Origin: Clostridia bacterium
Lineage (GTDB): Bacteria > Bacillota > Clostridia > Lachnospirales > Lachnospiraceae
Direction: 5' to 3'
Assembly: GCA_910576205.1 (NCBI GenBank)
Contig: CAJTHL010000020.1
Coordinates: forward strand, 18,223 to 82,222
DNA length: 64,000 bases
Shown here one piece after another: positions 1 through 8,758 of this stretch. The notes beneath the pieces were generated by a model that was not told the DNA's origin, searched no databases, and worked only from the letters and a program-made list of their open reading frames with translations. Within the stretch, counting starts at the first letter, position 1. Each line of letters starts with the position of its first letter. A program made the translations under genes and the position numbers.

Positions 1-1
1 C

Positions 2-607
2 CCTATGACGGCCCTCCGGCTTGCCAGGGCTTTGGAGCCCTATGAGCTCTTTTTCCTGGAGGATCCGGTTTCCATCGAAGAGACAAACTGGCTGCGAAGG
101 CTTCGGGAGCAGACGGATATCCCCATTGCCCTTGGAGAGCTCTTCAATCATCCATGCGAGTGGAAAACGCTTATTGCCCAGAATCTGATAGATTACATCC
201 GGGTGCATATAAGCCAGATCGGAGGCATTACCCCCGCCAGGAAGCTTCAGATCTTTGCGGAGCAGTATGGGGTGAAAACAGCCTGGCACGGGCCGGGAGA
301 TATGTCCCCTCTGGCCCATGCGGCCAATATCCATATTGATCTGGCCGCGCCTAATTTCGGCGTGCAGGAATGGTCTGGCATCGAGCCTCCCAACTATGTG
401 ATTCAGGAACTGTCGGGACTTAAGGGAGCGCTTCTTGAGGTGTTCCCGGGGCTTCCGGAATTTAAGGACGGATATGTCTACGCAAACGAACAGCCGGGGC
501 TTGGGGTTACCATCAATGAGAAGGAAGCGGCAAAATACCCCTGCAGCTCCCCTGTGACGGTGTGGACCCAGACGAGAAGGAGAGACGGCGCACTTCAGAC
601 GCCCTAA
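2..607 (+). CDS. Enolase-superfamily sugar-acid dehydratase (RspA/ManD type), 3' part
   Basis: This is the C-terminal part of a mandelate-racemase/muconate-lactonizing fold enzyme; the reading frame is open to the left edge, so the N-terminus lies outside the window. The visible part carries the barrel signatures FFLEDP, ALGELF and WHGPGDMSPL, and a C-terminal NFGVQEW segment typical of the RspA/mannonate (or galactonate) dehydratase branch. Family members dehydrate aldonic acids to 2-keto-3-deoxy acids in the cytoplasm using Mg2+. The stop is 17 nt before the next start, so it belongs to the sugar-acid operon that follows. The exact substrate cannot be read from sequence. Confidence 0.85.
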   Translation, partial: PMTALRLARALEPYELFFLEDPVSIEETNWLRRLREQTDIPIALGELFNHPCEWKTLIAQNLIDYIRVHISQIGGITPARKLQIFAEQYGVKTAWHGPGDMSPLAHAANIHIDLAAPNFGVQEWSGIEPPNYVIQELSGLKGALLEVFPGLPEFKDGYVYANEQPGLGVTINEKEAAKYPCSSPVTVWTQTRRRDGALQTP

Positions 608-624
608 GAGAAAGGAAGAGAAAA

Positions 625-1638
625 ATGAAAGAAGTTGTAGTGGTGGAGCCTGGAAAGGTGGAGATCCGGGAAGTTCCGGTTCCGGAGATTTCCAGTGAAG
701 ATGAGGTTCTGATCCAGATGAAGGCGGCGGGGGTCTGCGGTTCCGATCATCATATTTATCACGGATCCAATCCCTGTTCTACATACCCCAGAATCCCCGG
801 TCATGAGAATGCCGGGATTGTGGTAAAGACCGGGAAGAATGTAACGAATGTAAAAGAAGGGGACCATGTGATTGTGGACCTTCTCTCCTCCTGCGGGGAG
901 TGCTACCAGTGCAGGGCCGGGAGAAAGAATGTGTGCGAGCATGTGCGGGTGAGAGGCTCCGGGGCAGACGGCGGCTGGCGGGAATATTTTACCGCGCCTG
1001 CACTTTCTCTCTACGGCGTTATCCGGGCCAGCGGCGATATCCGGCTGAGAGGGAAAAAGGTAACGTTAAGATCGCCCAAAGAGAGCATTCGAAACGGCAT
1101 TGCCCTTGTGCCGGAGGAACGGGGAATCCAGGGGCTTATTCTGTCCGAATCCATCCGGTATAATATTTCGCTGCCCGTCTTAAAAAAAATCAGCAATCCG
1201 TTTCAAGTGTCCCCCAAAAAAGAGCACGCGGTGGTGGACCAGTATATGGAGGCTCTTCAGATCAAGGCCGAAAGCCGGGAGATGGCCGCCAGCAATCTGT
1301 CTGGAGGCAATCAGCAGAAGGTGGTTATGGCCAAAATTCTGGCCATGGAGCCGGAGATTTTTCTCATGTACGATATCACCCGGGGCGTGGATGTGGGCAC
1401 CAAAAAAGAAATGTTTACCATGGTTCGGGATTTCGCCAGGGAGGGCCGCCCGGTGGTCTTTTTCTCCACGGATGTGGAGGAGCTTGTAAAGGTCTGTGAC
1501 AGGGTCATTGTTATGTATGACGGGAAAGCCGGGGCGGATTTAAGAGGAGACGCCCTGACAAAGGAAAATATTGTGGGCGCATCCATCGGAAATCCGGTGG
1601 AGGTAAAGACTTATGGGGAAGAGGGGGAACAGGAATGA
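625..1638 (+). CDS. In-frame chimera: zinc alcohol dehydrogenase N-terminus joined to sugar ABC ATPase C-terminus
   Basis: The 337-residue product is two unrelated halves. Residues 1 to about 126 are the catalytic domain of a medium-chain zinc dehydrogenase: C38 with GHE at 59-61 for the catalytic zinc and C90/C93/C96/C104 for the structural zinc. The Rossmann domain is absent. From about residue 128 the protein is the second nucleotide-binding domain of an RbsA/MglA-type ATPase, with SPKESIRNGIALVPEERG, signature LSGGNQQKV and a Walker B reading LMYDITRGVDVG, where Ile replaces the usual catalytic Glu. The junction lies near nt 1000-1015. The start at ATG 625 has GAAAGGAAGAG upstream. It overlaps the permease start by ATGA. 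A full dehydrogenase, the first ATPase half and probably a binding-protein gene appear lost by one in-frame deletion. An assembly or strain-level deletion is also possible. Confidence 0.85.
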   Translation: MKEVVVVEPGKVEIREVPVPEISSEDEVLIQMKAAGVCGSDHHIYHGSNPCSTYPRIPGHENAGIVVKTGKNVTNVKEGDHVIVDLLSSCGECYQCRAGRKNVCEHVRVRGSGADGGWREYFTAPALSLYGVIRASGDIRLRGKKVTLRSPKESIRNGIALVPEERGIQGLILSESIRYNISLPVLKKISNPFQVSPKKEHAVVDQYMEALQIKAESREMAASNLSGGNQQKVVMAKILAMEPEIFLMYDITRGVDVGTKKEMFTMVRDFAREGRPVVFFSTDVEELVKVCDRVIVMYDGKAGADLRGDALTKENIVGASIGNPVEVKTYGEEGEQE

Positions 1639-2591
1639 GAAAATTTGTCAAAGAAAACTGGATCGCCATGATTCCCTATGTGATGTTTGTCATTATGGTG
1701 ATCGTTATGGGAGCCTTAAACACCAATACCTTAAGCCTCCGTTACATTGCCAATAAATCCGACGCGGCCTTTTCCCTGATACTGGTAGCCGCGGGACAGA
1801 CCCTGGTACTGCTGACCGGGGGATTTGACCTTTCCGTGGGCGGGGTGATCTGTATTACCAACTGTCTGGCGGCATCCAGGATGCAGGACAGTGTGGGAAG
1901 CATGCTGCTCTGGGCCGGAATCTGCCTGGCAGTGGGTGTGGGGACCGGCCTGTTTAACGGGTATGTCATAGAGCGGACGAAGCTTCAGCCCTTTATCGTT
2001 ACCCTGGCCACCCAGTATGTGTGTTACGGAATCGCGCTTTTTATTATGAAGGTGGATGGGGGAAATGTGCCTGCGGCGTATATAAACGCCCTGCTGCACC
2101 GGTTTGGGCCGCTGCCTCTTTCCATGTTTCTGATCGTGCTTCTTGTGGCTGCCTGGATGATTTTTAAGAATACAAAACCGGGCCTTCATATCTATGCCAT
2201 CGGAAGCAGCGAGGGGGCGGCCCGGCTCAACGGGATTTCCATTATGAAGACCAGGCTTCTGGCCTACGGTCTGTCGGGAGCGTTTGCGGCATTGGCCGGA
2301 CTTTTCCGGACGGCCCAGGTGGCCAGTGGTTCTCCCACCGCGGGGGCGGATTTCGTCATGATCTCCATATCGGCTGCGGTTATCGGCGGGACGGCTTTAA
2401 GCGGCGGCTCCGGCGGTATGGTGGGAACCGTTGTGGGCGCTCTGGTGCTGCGGACCATTGGAGATCTCCTGGTATTTATGAAGGTTTCTTCCTACTGGTC
2501 CTCCCTTGTCCAGGGTGTGTTGTTGATTCTTGCGGTGGCTGCCAGCTCCTATGGCACGCTGCTTAAGAGGAGAGGAGGTGGAGCGGCATGA
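1635..2591 (+). CDS. Sugar ABC transporter permease (RbsC/AraH family)
   Basis: A 318-residue, strongly hydrophobic protein of the BPD_transp_2 family that forms half of the membrane channel of a CUT2 sugar importer. Family marks are LTGGFDLSVGG near residue 60 and the cytoplasmic loop GSSEGAARLNGI followed by LSGAFAALAGLFRTAQV and IGGTALSGGSGG. Its start overlaps the chimeric ATPase gene (ATGA) and its stop overlaps the next permease, showing tight translational coupling. Sugar specificity is inferred only from the operon (sugar acid or ascorbate-like compound). Confidence 0.93.
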   Translation: MRKFVKENWIAMIPYVMFVIMVIVMGALNTNTLSLRYIANKSDAAFSLILVAAGQTLVLLTGGFDLSVGGVICITNCLAASRMQDSVGSMLLWAGICLAVGVGTGLFNGYVIERTKLQPFIVTLATQYVCYGIALFIMKVDGGNVPAAYINALLHRFGPLPLSMFLIVLLVAAWMIFKNTKPGLHIYAIGSSEGAARLNGISIMKTRLLAYGLSGAFAALAGLFRTAQVASGSPTAGADFVMISISAAVIGGTALSGGSGGMVGTVVGALVLRTIGDLLVFMKVSSYWSSLVQGVLLILAVAASSYGTLLKRRGGGAA

Positions 2592-3538
2592 AGGCAGGCT
2601 CTTTTGTGAAGAAGAATTTTTCGGTTTTCATGACGTTTGTCATCGCGCTGTTGCTCCTGGTATTTATCTCGGTTCTGCGGCCGGGATACGCCAATGTAAA
2701 TAACTTACGGGTTTTGTCCATCACGGCGTCTTTCCTGGGGCTTACGGCCATGGGGCAGATGACGGCTATCCTCACGGGAGGAATGGATTTATCCATACCG
2801 TGGATGTTTACCATTGCCGCGTTTCTCACCGGAAATCTCACCCAGGGCGGGAATGAAAAGCTGTTTTTTGCCGTTCCCGTGATTCTCCTGGTGGGAGTGC
2901 TGATGGGAGCCTTCAACGGAATCGGAATCGCTTATGTGGGCATTGCGCCGGTGATTATGACCATGGCCTCCAACATTATTTTCCAGGGCCTGCTGGTGGG
3001 CATTACCGGAGGCACTCCGGGAGGGACGGCGCCCCAGGCTCTGAAGGATTTTGCCAACGGTTCCCTTGGCGGGGTGTCCACCATGCTGTTGTTCTGGATT
3101 GCCATTTCTGTGGCATTCTATGTGATGATTGCCAGATCCCCCTATGGAAGGCGTCTGTATGCCATTGGAAATAATGACACGGTTGCGCTTTTTTCCGGCA
3201 TCAACGTAAAGCTTATGCGCACCAGCGCCTATATGGTCTGTGGTTTCTTTGCGGCCCTGGCAGGCATTCTTTTTTCGGGAAGGGTCAGCCAGCTTTATCT
3301 GGGCATGGGGGATCCCTACCAGATGCAATCCGTATCGGCGGTGGCTATCGGCGGCGTCTCTTTGCTGGGAGGCTCGGGAAGCTATATTGGGACGGTCGCC
3401 GGCGTGCTTGTGCTGGTGATGCTGGACGGCGTGTTGTCGGCTCTTGGATTTGCCCAGAGCGTACAGAAAATCATTTACGGCGTAGTGCTGATGCTGGCGG
3501 TTCTTCTGTCCAGCAGAAAACAGAAAGGCAGGAGGTAG
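2588..3538 (+). CDS. Sugar ABC transporter permease (RbsC family), second subunit
   Basis: A 316-residue paralogue of the preceding permease with the same marks (LTGGMDLSIPW, AIGNNDTVALFSGINV, ALAGILFSGRVS, AIGGVSLLGGSGSYIG). Two different RbsC-like permeases side by side suggest a heterodimeric channel. The start ATG 2588 overlaps the previous stop, and AGGAGGTGG lies just upstream. Only the damaged ATPase gene at 625-1638 is available nearby, and no periplasmic-type binding protein gene is visible, so transport by this operon alone is doubtful unless the missing parts are encoded elsewhere. Confidence 0.93.
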   Translation: MKAGSFVKKNFSVFMTFVIALLLLVFISVLRPGYANVNNLRVLSITASFLGLTAMGQMTAILTGGMDLSIPWMFTIAAFLTGNLTQGGNEKLFFAVPVILLVGVLMGAFNGIGIAYVGIAPVIMTMASNIIFQGLLVGITGGTPGGTAPQALKDFANGSLGGVSTMLLFWIAISVAFYVMIARSPYGRRLYAIGNNDTVALFSGINVKLMRTSAYMVCGFFAALAGILFSGRVSQLYLGMGDPYQMQSVSAVAIGGVSLLGGSGSYIGTVAGVLVLVMLDGVLSALGFAQSVQKIIYGVVLMLAVLLSSRKQKGRR

Positions 3539-3541
3539 TTT

Positions 3542-5053
3542 ATGGCGAGAGAGGGTGCGGGCTGCGGGTTTCCCTATGTGGACATTCTGGATAAGGAGTC
3601 TTTTCGTAAGGTCTGTGAGGGGGTTTCCCAGGTGCTGGAAAAAACCGGCGTCACGGTCCAGAGCGAAAAGATGCGAAAGGCGCTCAAGGATTACGGGTGT
3701 CAGACGGACGAAGCCCTGGAGCGTGTATACTTTGGGAGGGAGGTTGTAGAACGGGCCCTTGGGACATCACCCCAGGGGTTTGAGATCAGGGCCAGGGAAG
3801 AGAAAAACCACGTGCATCTGAAGCCCGGGAAAACCACCCAGTTTATTAATGCCTGCGGCACAAGCCTTTTCCACGCGGACACCCAGGAGGCGGCGCTTCC
3901 CACAAGAAAGGAGTTTTATGATTATATAAGGCTTCTGGACGCCCTGCCCAATCTGGATTTCCAGAACTGCTTTCCTTTTTTCGGGTTTCAGAAGGTGCCG
4001 GAATGCATGAAGCTTCTGGAATCCGTGGCGGCAAAGTACCGGGTTTCCACCAAGGCCCAGATCGAGGGGACGGTATTTGACAACTACCGGTTTACCACAG
4101 AGATGGCAAAGGCCGTAGGGGCAGACCTGTGTCAGATTGTAAATTCCGCGGCGCCTCTCACATATTTTACCGAGACGGCGGAGCAGATTTTCCATTACAC
4201 AGAGGCGGGCCTTCCCTTTCATTTTGCAGCCGGGCCTACCCGGGGGCTCACAAGTCCTATGGGGGCGGCCGGGGCGGTAGTTTCCAACAACGCGGAGTGC
4301 CTGGCCGGTCTGGTAATGGCCCAGGCTGTGAGGCCGGGTTCCCGGGTCTGGATGAACAGCATGATTATGACCCCCAATATGGCTACGGGAAAACCGGCCT
4401 TCGGGGATATCGGAAATTCCTACACAGATATGGCCTTTAACCAGTACTGGCGGCATTACAGGATCCCCTGCTGGTCCAACGCGGCTTCCTGGACCAGCGC
4501 CAAAACCATGGATTACCAGGCGGGCTTCGAGCAGAGCCTGGCTCTCTTAAGCCAGGCCTTAAGCGGTTCCACCGTAATCTCCTACCAGGGCGGCCTGTAT
4601 GCGGAGCTCTACGCAAGTCCCCTAAAGGCAGTGATAGACGATGATGTGGTTGGCATGACGAAACGGCTTATGCGGGGGATCGACACAAGCGTGGAAGGGC
4701 TGTCCCTGGAGCTGATTCACGAGACAGGCCCTATCCCGGGATCCTTTATGGAGTCGGACGAAACCCTGGAGAACTGGCGGGAGGAGTGCTATGTCCCCAC
4801 GGTTTCCTCCAGACAGAGCTATGAGGACTGGCTTAGGACGGGCAGGAAGAATGTAGTGGAGCTTGCCGGGGACAGGATGAAGAAGCTGCTGGAAACCCAT
4901 AAGGCGCCACGGCTGGACGCCGGGAAGGAGCAGGCCCTGGAGGATATCTTAAAGGACGCCAGGGAATATTACCGCAGGACAGGCAGGATTTCCGGGGAGG
5001 AGTGGAACATTTACCAGGAAGATCTCCATTCTCCGGACTATCCCTTTGCTTAA
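3542..5053 (+). CDS. MttB-family (trimethylamine methyltransferase-like) protein, non-pyrrolysine
   Basis: A 503-residue protein of the MttB superfamily, with characteristic stretches FINACGTSLFHAD, NCFPFFGFQKVPE, GPTRGLTSPMGAAG and MAFNQYWRHYRIPCW. The frame has no in-frame amber codon, so it is a non-pyrrolysine member; characterised ones demethylate glycine betaine, carnitine or related quaternary amines and pass the methyl group to a corrinoid protein. Here no corrinoid protein or reactivase gene is visible. Instead the gene sits between two sugar permeases and a sugar kinase, with GGAGG at 3530-3534 before ATG 3542. Its substrate is unknown; it may act on a methylated sugar acid or serve a different reaction. 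Confidence 0.82.
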   Translation: MAREGAGCGFPYVDILDKESFRKVCEGVSQVLEKTGVTVQSEKMRKALKDYGCQTDEALERVYFGREVVERALGTSPQGFEIRAREEKNHVHLKPGKTTQFINACGTSLFHADTQEAALPTRKEFYDYIRLLDALPNLDFQNCFPFFGFQKVPECMKLLESVAAKYRVSTKAQIEGTVFDNYRFTTEMAKAVGADLCQIVNSAAPLTYFTETAEQIFHYTEAGLPFHFAAGPTRGLTSPMGAAGAVVSNNAECLAGLVMAQAVRPGSRVWMNSMIMTPNMATGKPAFGDIGNSYTDMAFNQYWRHYRIPCWSNAASWTSAKTMDYQAGFEQSLALLSQALSGSTVISYQGGLYAELYASPLKAVIDDDVVGMTKRLMRGIDTSVEGLSLELIHETGPIPGSFMESDETLENWREECYVPTVSSRQSYEDWLRTGRKNVVELAGDRMKKLLETHKAPRLDAGKEQALEDILKDAREYYRRTGRISGEEWNIYQEDLHSPDYPFA

Positions 5054-5075
5054 GCGGATTTGTGGGAGAGATTGA

Positions 5076-6563
5076 ATGAATGTATGCGTTATGGATGTGG
5101 GGACCTCCAGCATGCGGGGGATTCTGTTTGACCGGGAAGGGAATATATGGGCCCAGGCCCGGGAGAAATACCGTCCTGTTTACAAATCCTCCGTGTGGGT
5201 GGAGCAGGAGAGCGGGGATTTTTACGCCGCATGTGTGAAAATACTTAGGGAAATCACGGCAAAGGCGGCCGGGAAAAAGATTCCCGTGGACGCCCTGGCT
5301 ATAACGGCCCAGCGTTCCGCAGTGATTCCCCTGGACAAAGACGGGAGTCCCCTAATGCCTGCCATCATGTGGCAGGATACCAGGAACGCCCGGCTGTGCC
5401 AGGAGCTTTCCAGGGAGAACGACCGGGTTTTTGCGCTGAGCGGAACTACTGTAAACACGGTTTTTTCCGGCGGGAAGATGGCGTGGATAAAACGGGAATG
5501 TCCCCAGATTGCGTCTGGAATCAGACGGTTTGTGAATATACCGGAATATCTGATTTACCGTATGACCGGCTCTTTTGCCTCGGACTACACCTATGGGAGC
5601 CGCTCGAACCTTATGAATCTTGCGCGGCGGGAATGGGATCCTTGCCTTCTGGAGCTTTTTGGCATAAGGGAGGAGGAACTCTGTGCGCTTCTGGAACCGG
5701 GCTCTGTAGCGGGAACCGTGACGGCAGAGTTTGCAGAAGCTTCCGGAGTGACGGAAGGGACGCCGGTAATCACCGCTGGGGGAGATCAGCAGTGCGCGGC
5801 GGTGGGACAGGGTGCCTTTAAGGAGGGGACCTTGTCTGTGGTAGCCGGCACAGGGGCGTATCTGGCAGCCTGCTGTGACCGTATTCCGGAGAAGCTCTCC
5901 CGGGAAATTGTCTGCAACTGTGCGGCGATCCCCGGGAAATATATTCTGGAGGCCAGTGTGCTGACCTGCTCTTCAGCCCTGGACTGGTATCTGCGGAACT
6001 TTTACGGGGAACCTGTGGATTATGACAGGGTAAATAAGGAGCTTGCAAAGCTCTATGACAGGCAGGAGGAGGCCCTTGTACTTCCCTGGTTCCAGGGCAG
6101 AGGAAGCTCCGGCTGGAATGCGGAAGCCCGGGGGGTGTTTGCGGATATTACCCTTTCCGCTACCAGGGAGGATATCCTGAAAGCCCTGGTGGAGGGTATT
6201 TTCCTGGAGATAGGCAGCAGCATCCGCAGACTTAGGCGTTATATGGAGATTTCCCGGGTTTATGTAAGCGGAGGCATGGCAAACAGCGCCGTTATGAATC
6301 AGATGCAGGCAGATATCTACGGCCTGCCCTTAAAATGCAGGAAAAACCGGGAGGCCACGGCGGTCGGGGCGCTGCTGGTAACCCTTGTGGCCCAGGGAGA
6401 ATACTGCTTTGCCGGGGAGGCTTTTGAGGCGCTGTGCAAAAGGAACCGGGAGACGGACTATGAACCGGATCCCACAAAAGCCCTGTGGTATGAGAGGAAG
6501 AGACAACGAATGGAAGAGCTTGGGGAAAAACTCTATGGCGGAGGGACTGCCCCAGGGGATTGA
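5076..6563 (+). CDS. FGGY-family carbohydrate kinase
   Basis: A 495-residue kinase with the two-domain FGGY actin-like fold. The N-terminal phosphate loop MDVGTSSMRGILFD, the metal/substrate segment PAIMWQDTRN, the central TPVITAGGDQQCAAVGQG and the C-terminal VYVSGGMANSAVMNQMQADI all fit. Such kinases phosphorylate pentuloses, hexitols or hexuloses with ATP in the cytoplasm. Next to UlaG- and UlaE-like genes, a role in phosphorylating a keto-sugar or sugar acid taken up unphosphorylated is likely, replacing the PTS step of the classical ascorbate route. It starts 22 nt after the MttB-like gene, with GGGAGAG upstream. Confidence 0.9.
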   Translation: MNVCVMDVGTSSMRGILFDREGNIWAQAREKYRPVYKSSVWVEQESGDFYAACVKILREITAKAAGKKIPVDALAITAQRSAVIPLDKDGSPLMPAIMWQDTRNARLCQELSRENDRVFALSGTTVNTVFSGGKMAWIKRECPQIASGIRRFVNIPEYLIYRMTGSFASDYTYGSRSNLMNLARREWDPCLLELFGIREEELCALLEPGSVAGTVTAEFAEASGVTEGTPVITAGGDQQCAAVGQGAFKEGTLSVVAGTGAYLAACCDRIPEKLSREIVCNCAAIPGKYILEASVLTCSSALDWYLRNFYGEPVDYDRVNKELAKLYDRQEEALVLPWFQGRGSSGWNAEARGVFADITLSATREDILKALVEGIFLEIGSSIRRLRRYMEISRVYVSGGMANSAVMNQMQADIYGLPLKCRKNREATAVGALLVTLVAQGEYCFAGEAFEALCKRNRETDYEPDPTKALWYERKRQRMEELGEKLYGGGTAPGD

Positions 6564-6588
6564 CTTAGAAAAGGAGAGGCGGCATATA

Positions 6589-7692
6589 ATGAGTAAAATT
6601 GATGAGATCACCAGGGAAAGCTGGATTATGAATACATTTCCCGAATGGGGAACCTGGCTGAATGAGGAGATAGAAAACGAGGAGGTAAGGCCGGGCACGG
6701 TAGCCATGTGGTGGCTGGGATGTACGGGCATCTGGTTTAAAACTCCGGGGGGCTGCAACTTTTCTGTAGATCTCTGGTGCGGAAACGGTAAACGCACCCA
6801 TGGGGACGGGAAGATGAAACCAGGCCACCAGATGGCAAATATGTGCGGTGCAAGGGCAATGCAGCCCAACTTAAGGGCAGTGCCTTTTGTGCTGGATCCT
6901 TTTGCGGTAAAACAGGCGGACGCCGTTCTGGCCACCCATTATCACCAGGATCACATGAGCGCAGAGTATGCGGCCCACGTTATAAAAAGCGGTCTTACCA
7001 CTGTGGACGAAAACGGAAGAGAGATTCCGGTGCCGTTTATCGGGCCCCGAAAATCCGTGGAGCTGTGGCAGAAGTGGGGGGTTCCAAAGGAACGCTGCGT
7101 CACGGTAAGGCCTGGGGATACGCTTAAGATCAGGGATGTAGAGATTGTGGTACTGGATTCCTTTGACCGCACCTGCATTGTGACCACGGATTCCCAGGGG
7201 CCGGACAGGGAGGAGCTTACGGGAAAATGCCCTGTGGATATGGATGAGAAGGCGGTAAATTACCTTATTAAGACTCCGGGGGGAAATATCTATCACAGCG
7301 GGGATTCCCACTACTCCATCTATTTCGCAAAGCACGGAAAGGAGCACCAGGTGGATGTGGCCCTTGGCTCCTACGGGGAAAATCCCGTGGGAATGGCCGA
7401 TAAAATGACCTCCTGCGATATCCTGCGCATGGCTGAGGCTTTAGACTGTAAGGTGGTGATTCCCATTCACTATGACGTCTGGACAAATTTTATGGCGGAT
7501 ATCAACGAGATCAAGGTACTCTATGATATGAAAAAAGACCGGCTGGAATACAGCTTCCATCCCTTCTTCTGGGAAGTGGGAGGAAAGTATGTATATCCCA
7601 AAGACCAGGACAAGCGGGCATATCATCACAGAAGGGGATTTGAGGACTGCTTTGAAGCGCCCCAGAACATACCGTTCCGGTCGCTGCTTTAA
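6589..7692 (+). CDS. ulaG: L-ascorbate-6-phosphate lactonase-like metallo-hydrolase (UlaG family)
   Basis: A 367-residue metallo-beta-lactamase-fold protein. It carries the metal motif THYHQDH at 116-122, the downstream ligands in YHSGDSHYS and IPIHYDVW, and a C-terminus (YHHRRGFEDCF) matching UlaG. UlaG opens the lactone ring of ascorbate 6-phosphate to 3-keto-L-gulonate 6-phosphate. ATG 6589 is chosen over longer in-frame starts because AAAGGAGAGG precedes it at the right distance and it lies after the kinase stop. Together with the UlaE-like gene it is the best clue to the operon's substrate. Confidence 0.9.
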   Translation: MSKIDEITRESWIMNTFPEWGTWLNEEIENEEVRPGTVAMWWLGCTGIWFKTPGGCNFSVDLWCGNGKRTHGDGKMKPGHQMANMCGARAMQPNLRAVPFVLDPFAVKQADAVLATHYHQDHMSAEYAAHVIKSGLTTVDENGREIPVPFIGPRKSVELWQKWGVPKERCVTVRPGDTLKIRDVEIVVLDSFDRTCIVTTDSQGPDREELTGKCPVDMDEKAVNYLIKTPGGNIYHSGDSHYSIYFAKHGKEHQVDVALGSYGENPVGMADKMTSCDILRMAEALDCKVVIPIHYDVWTNFMADINEIKVLYDMKKDRLEYSFHPFFWEVGGKYVYPKDQDKRAYHHRRGFEDCFEAPQNIPFRSLL

Positions 7693-7708
7693 GACGGGAG
7701 GGATTTTT

Positions 7709-8758
7709 ATGCAGGCAAAAAAAAGAGTGATCGCCAATCTGACAAAATGTTACTCGGTGGCGCCGCTTTTCTGGCAGAATAAGAAATATTTTCTGGTAGC
7801 TGCGGAAAAGCAGGATCCCTGCTATCTCTTTGATATGGAGGGAAACCTGGCGGATACCGTGTGGGAAGGGCCGGGCGGTGTTATGAGCATGGTCCAGGCG
7901 CCGGGAAGCGACGGTATATTTCTGGCGACGCAGAAATTTTATTCTCCCAACGACTCGAAAGAAGCCCGGATTGTGACAGTAAAGCCGGATGGAAAGGGAA
8001 GCTGGAAGACGCGCACGCTGGTGAGCCTGCCCCACGTCCACCGGTTTGATATTCTGGAACGAAACGGCGTGCAGTATCTTCTGGCCTGTACGCTGAAATC
8101 CGGACACGGATATAAGGACGACTGGACTATGCCGGGAAAGATTTACGGAGGGGTTCTTCCGGAGAATCTGGACTCCTTTGATGAGAAGAATCCGCTTCCG
8201 CTTACGGTAATCCGGGAGAACCTGCTGAAAAACCACGGCTATTATAAGGTGGTGGAAGGGGGCGTGGAACGGGGGCTTGTCTCGTCGGAGGACGGTATTT
8301 TTCTTGTTACTCCGCCGGAGACGGAACAGGACGGGTGGGAGATAAAGAAGCTTACAGAAGAACCTGCCAGCGATGCGGTTCTGGTTGACCTGGATGGGGA
8401 TGGGGAAAAGGAGCTGGTTTTCATCTCTCGTTTTCACGGAGATAAGATCTGCGTTCTTAAAGAGGGCCGTCGGGTGTTTACTTACATGGATGCGGAGTTT
8501 GCCCATGCCATTTACGGCGGAACCCTTCTTGGAAAACCAGTCGTAATTATCGGGCATCGGGGCGGAAGCAAGGAGCTTCTGGTCTTTACCTACGACAGGG
8601 AAACAGGCAGTTATTGTACGGAGGCGCTGGATCATGGCTGCGGTCCTGCCAACGTATATAAATTTGTGGAAAACGGAAGAGAACTTCTGGTGGCGGCCAA
8701 CCGCGAGAAGGATGAGATTGCAATGTACACGGATTTTACAGAGGATACGGGAAAATGA
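7709..8758 (+). CDS. Uncharacterised repeat protein (possible FG-GAP/VCBS-like beta-propeller)
   Basis: A 349-residue protein I do not recognise at family level. It is rich in beta-strand-like segments and includes VLVDLDGDGEKELVFISR, an Asp-rich calcium-loop-like motif found in FG-GAP/VCBS propellers. There is no signal peptide or membrane segment, so it should be cytoplasmic, unusual for that motif. ATG 7709 follows GGGAGGG. The stop overlaps the start of the epimerase gene by ATGA, so it is translated as part of the sugar-acid operon. It could be a lactonase-like propeller or a sugar-binding sensor; neither is proven. Confidence 0.75.
   Translation: MQAKKRVIANLTKCYSVAPLFWQNKKYFLVAAEKQDPCYLFDMEGNLADTVWEGPGGVMSMVQAPGSDGIFLATQKFYSPNDSKEARIVTVKPDGKGSWKTRTLVSLPHVHRFDILERNGVQYLLACTLKSGHGYKDDWTMPGKIYGGVLPENLDSFDEKNPLPLTVIRENLLKNHGYYKVVEGGVERGLVSSEDGIFLVTPPETEQDGWEIKKLTEEPASDAVLVDLDGDGEKELVFISRFHGDKICVLKEGRRVFTYMDAEFAHAIYGGTLLGKPVVIIGHRGGSKELLVFTYDRETGSYCTEALDHGCGPANVYKFVENGRELLVAANREKDEIAMYTDFTEDTGK

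Noticed and set aside
3542..5053. Pyrrolysine-containing MttB
   Set aside because: The frame is continuous without an internal TAG and no pyrrolysine genes are near.
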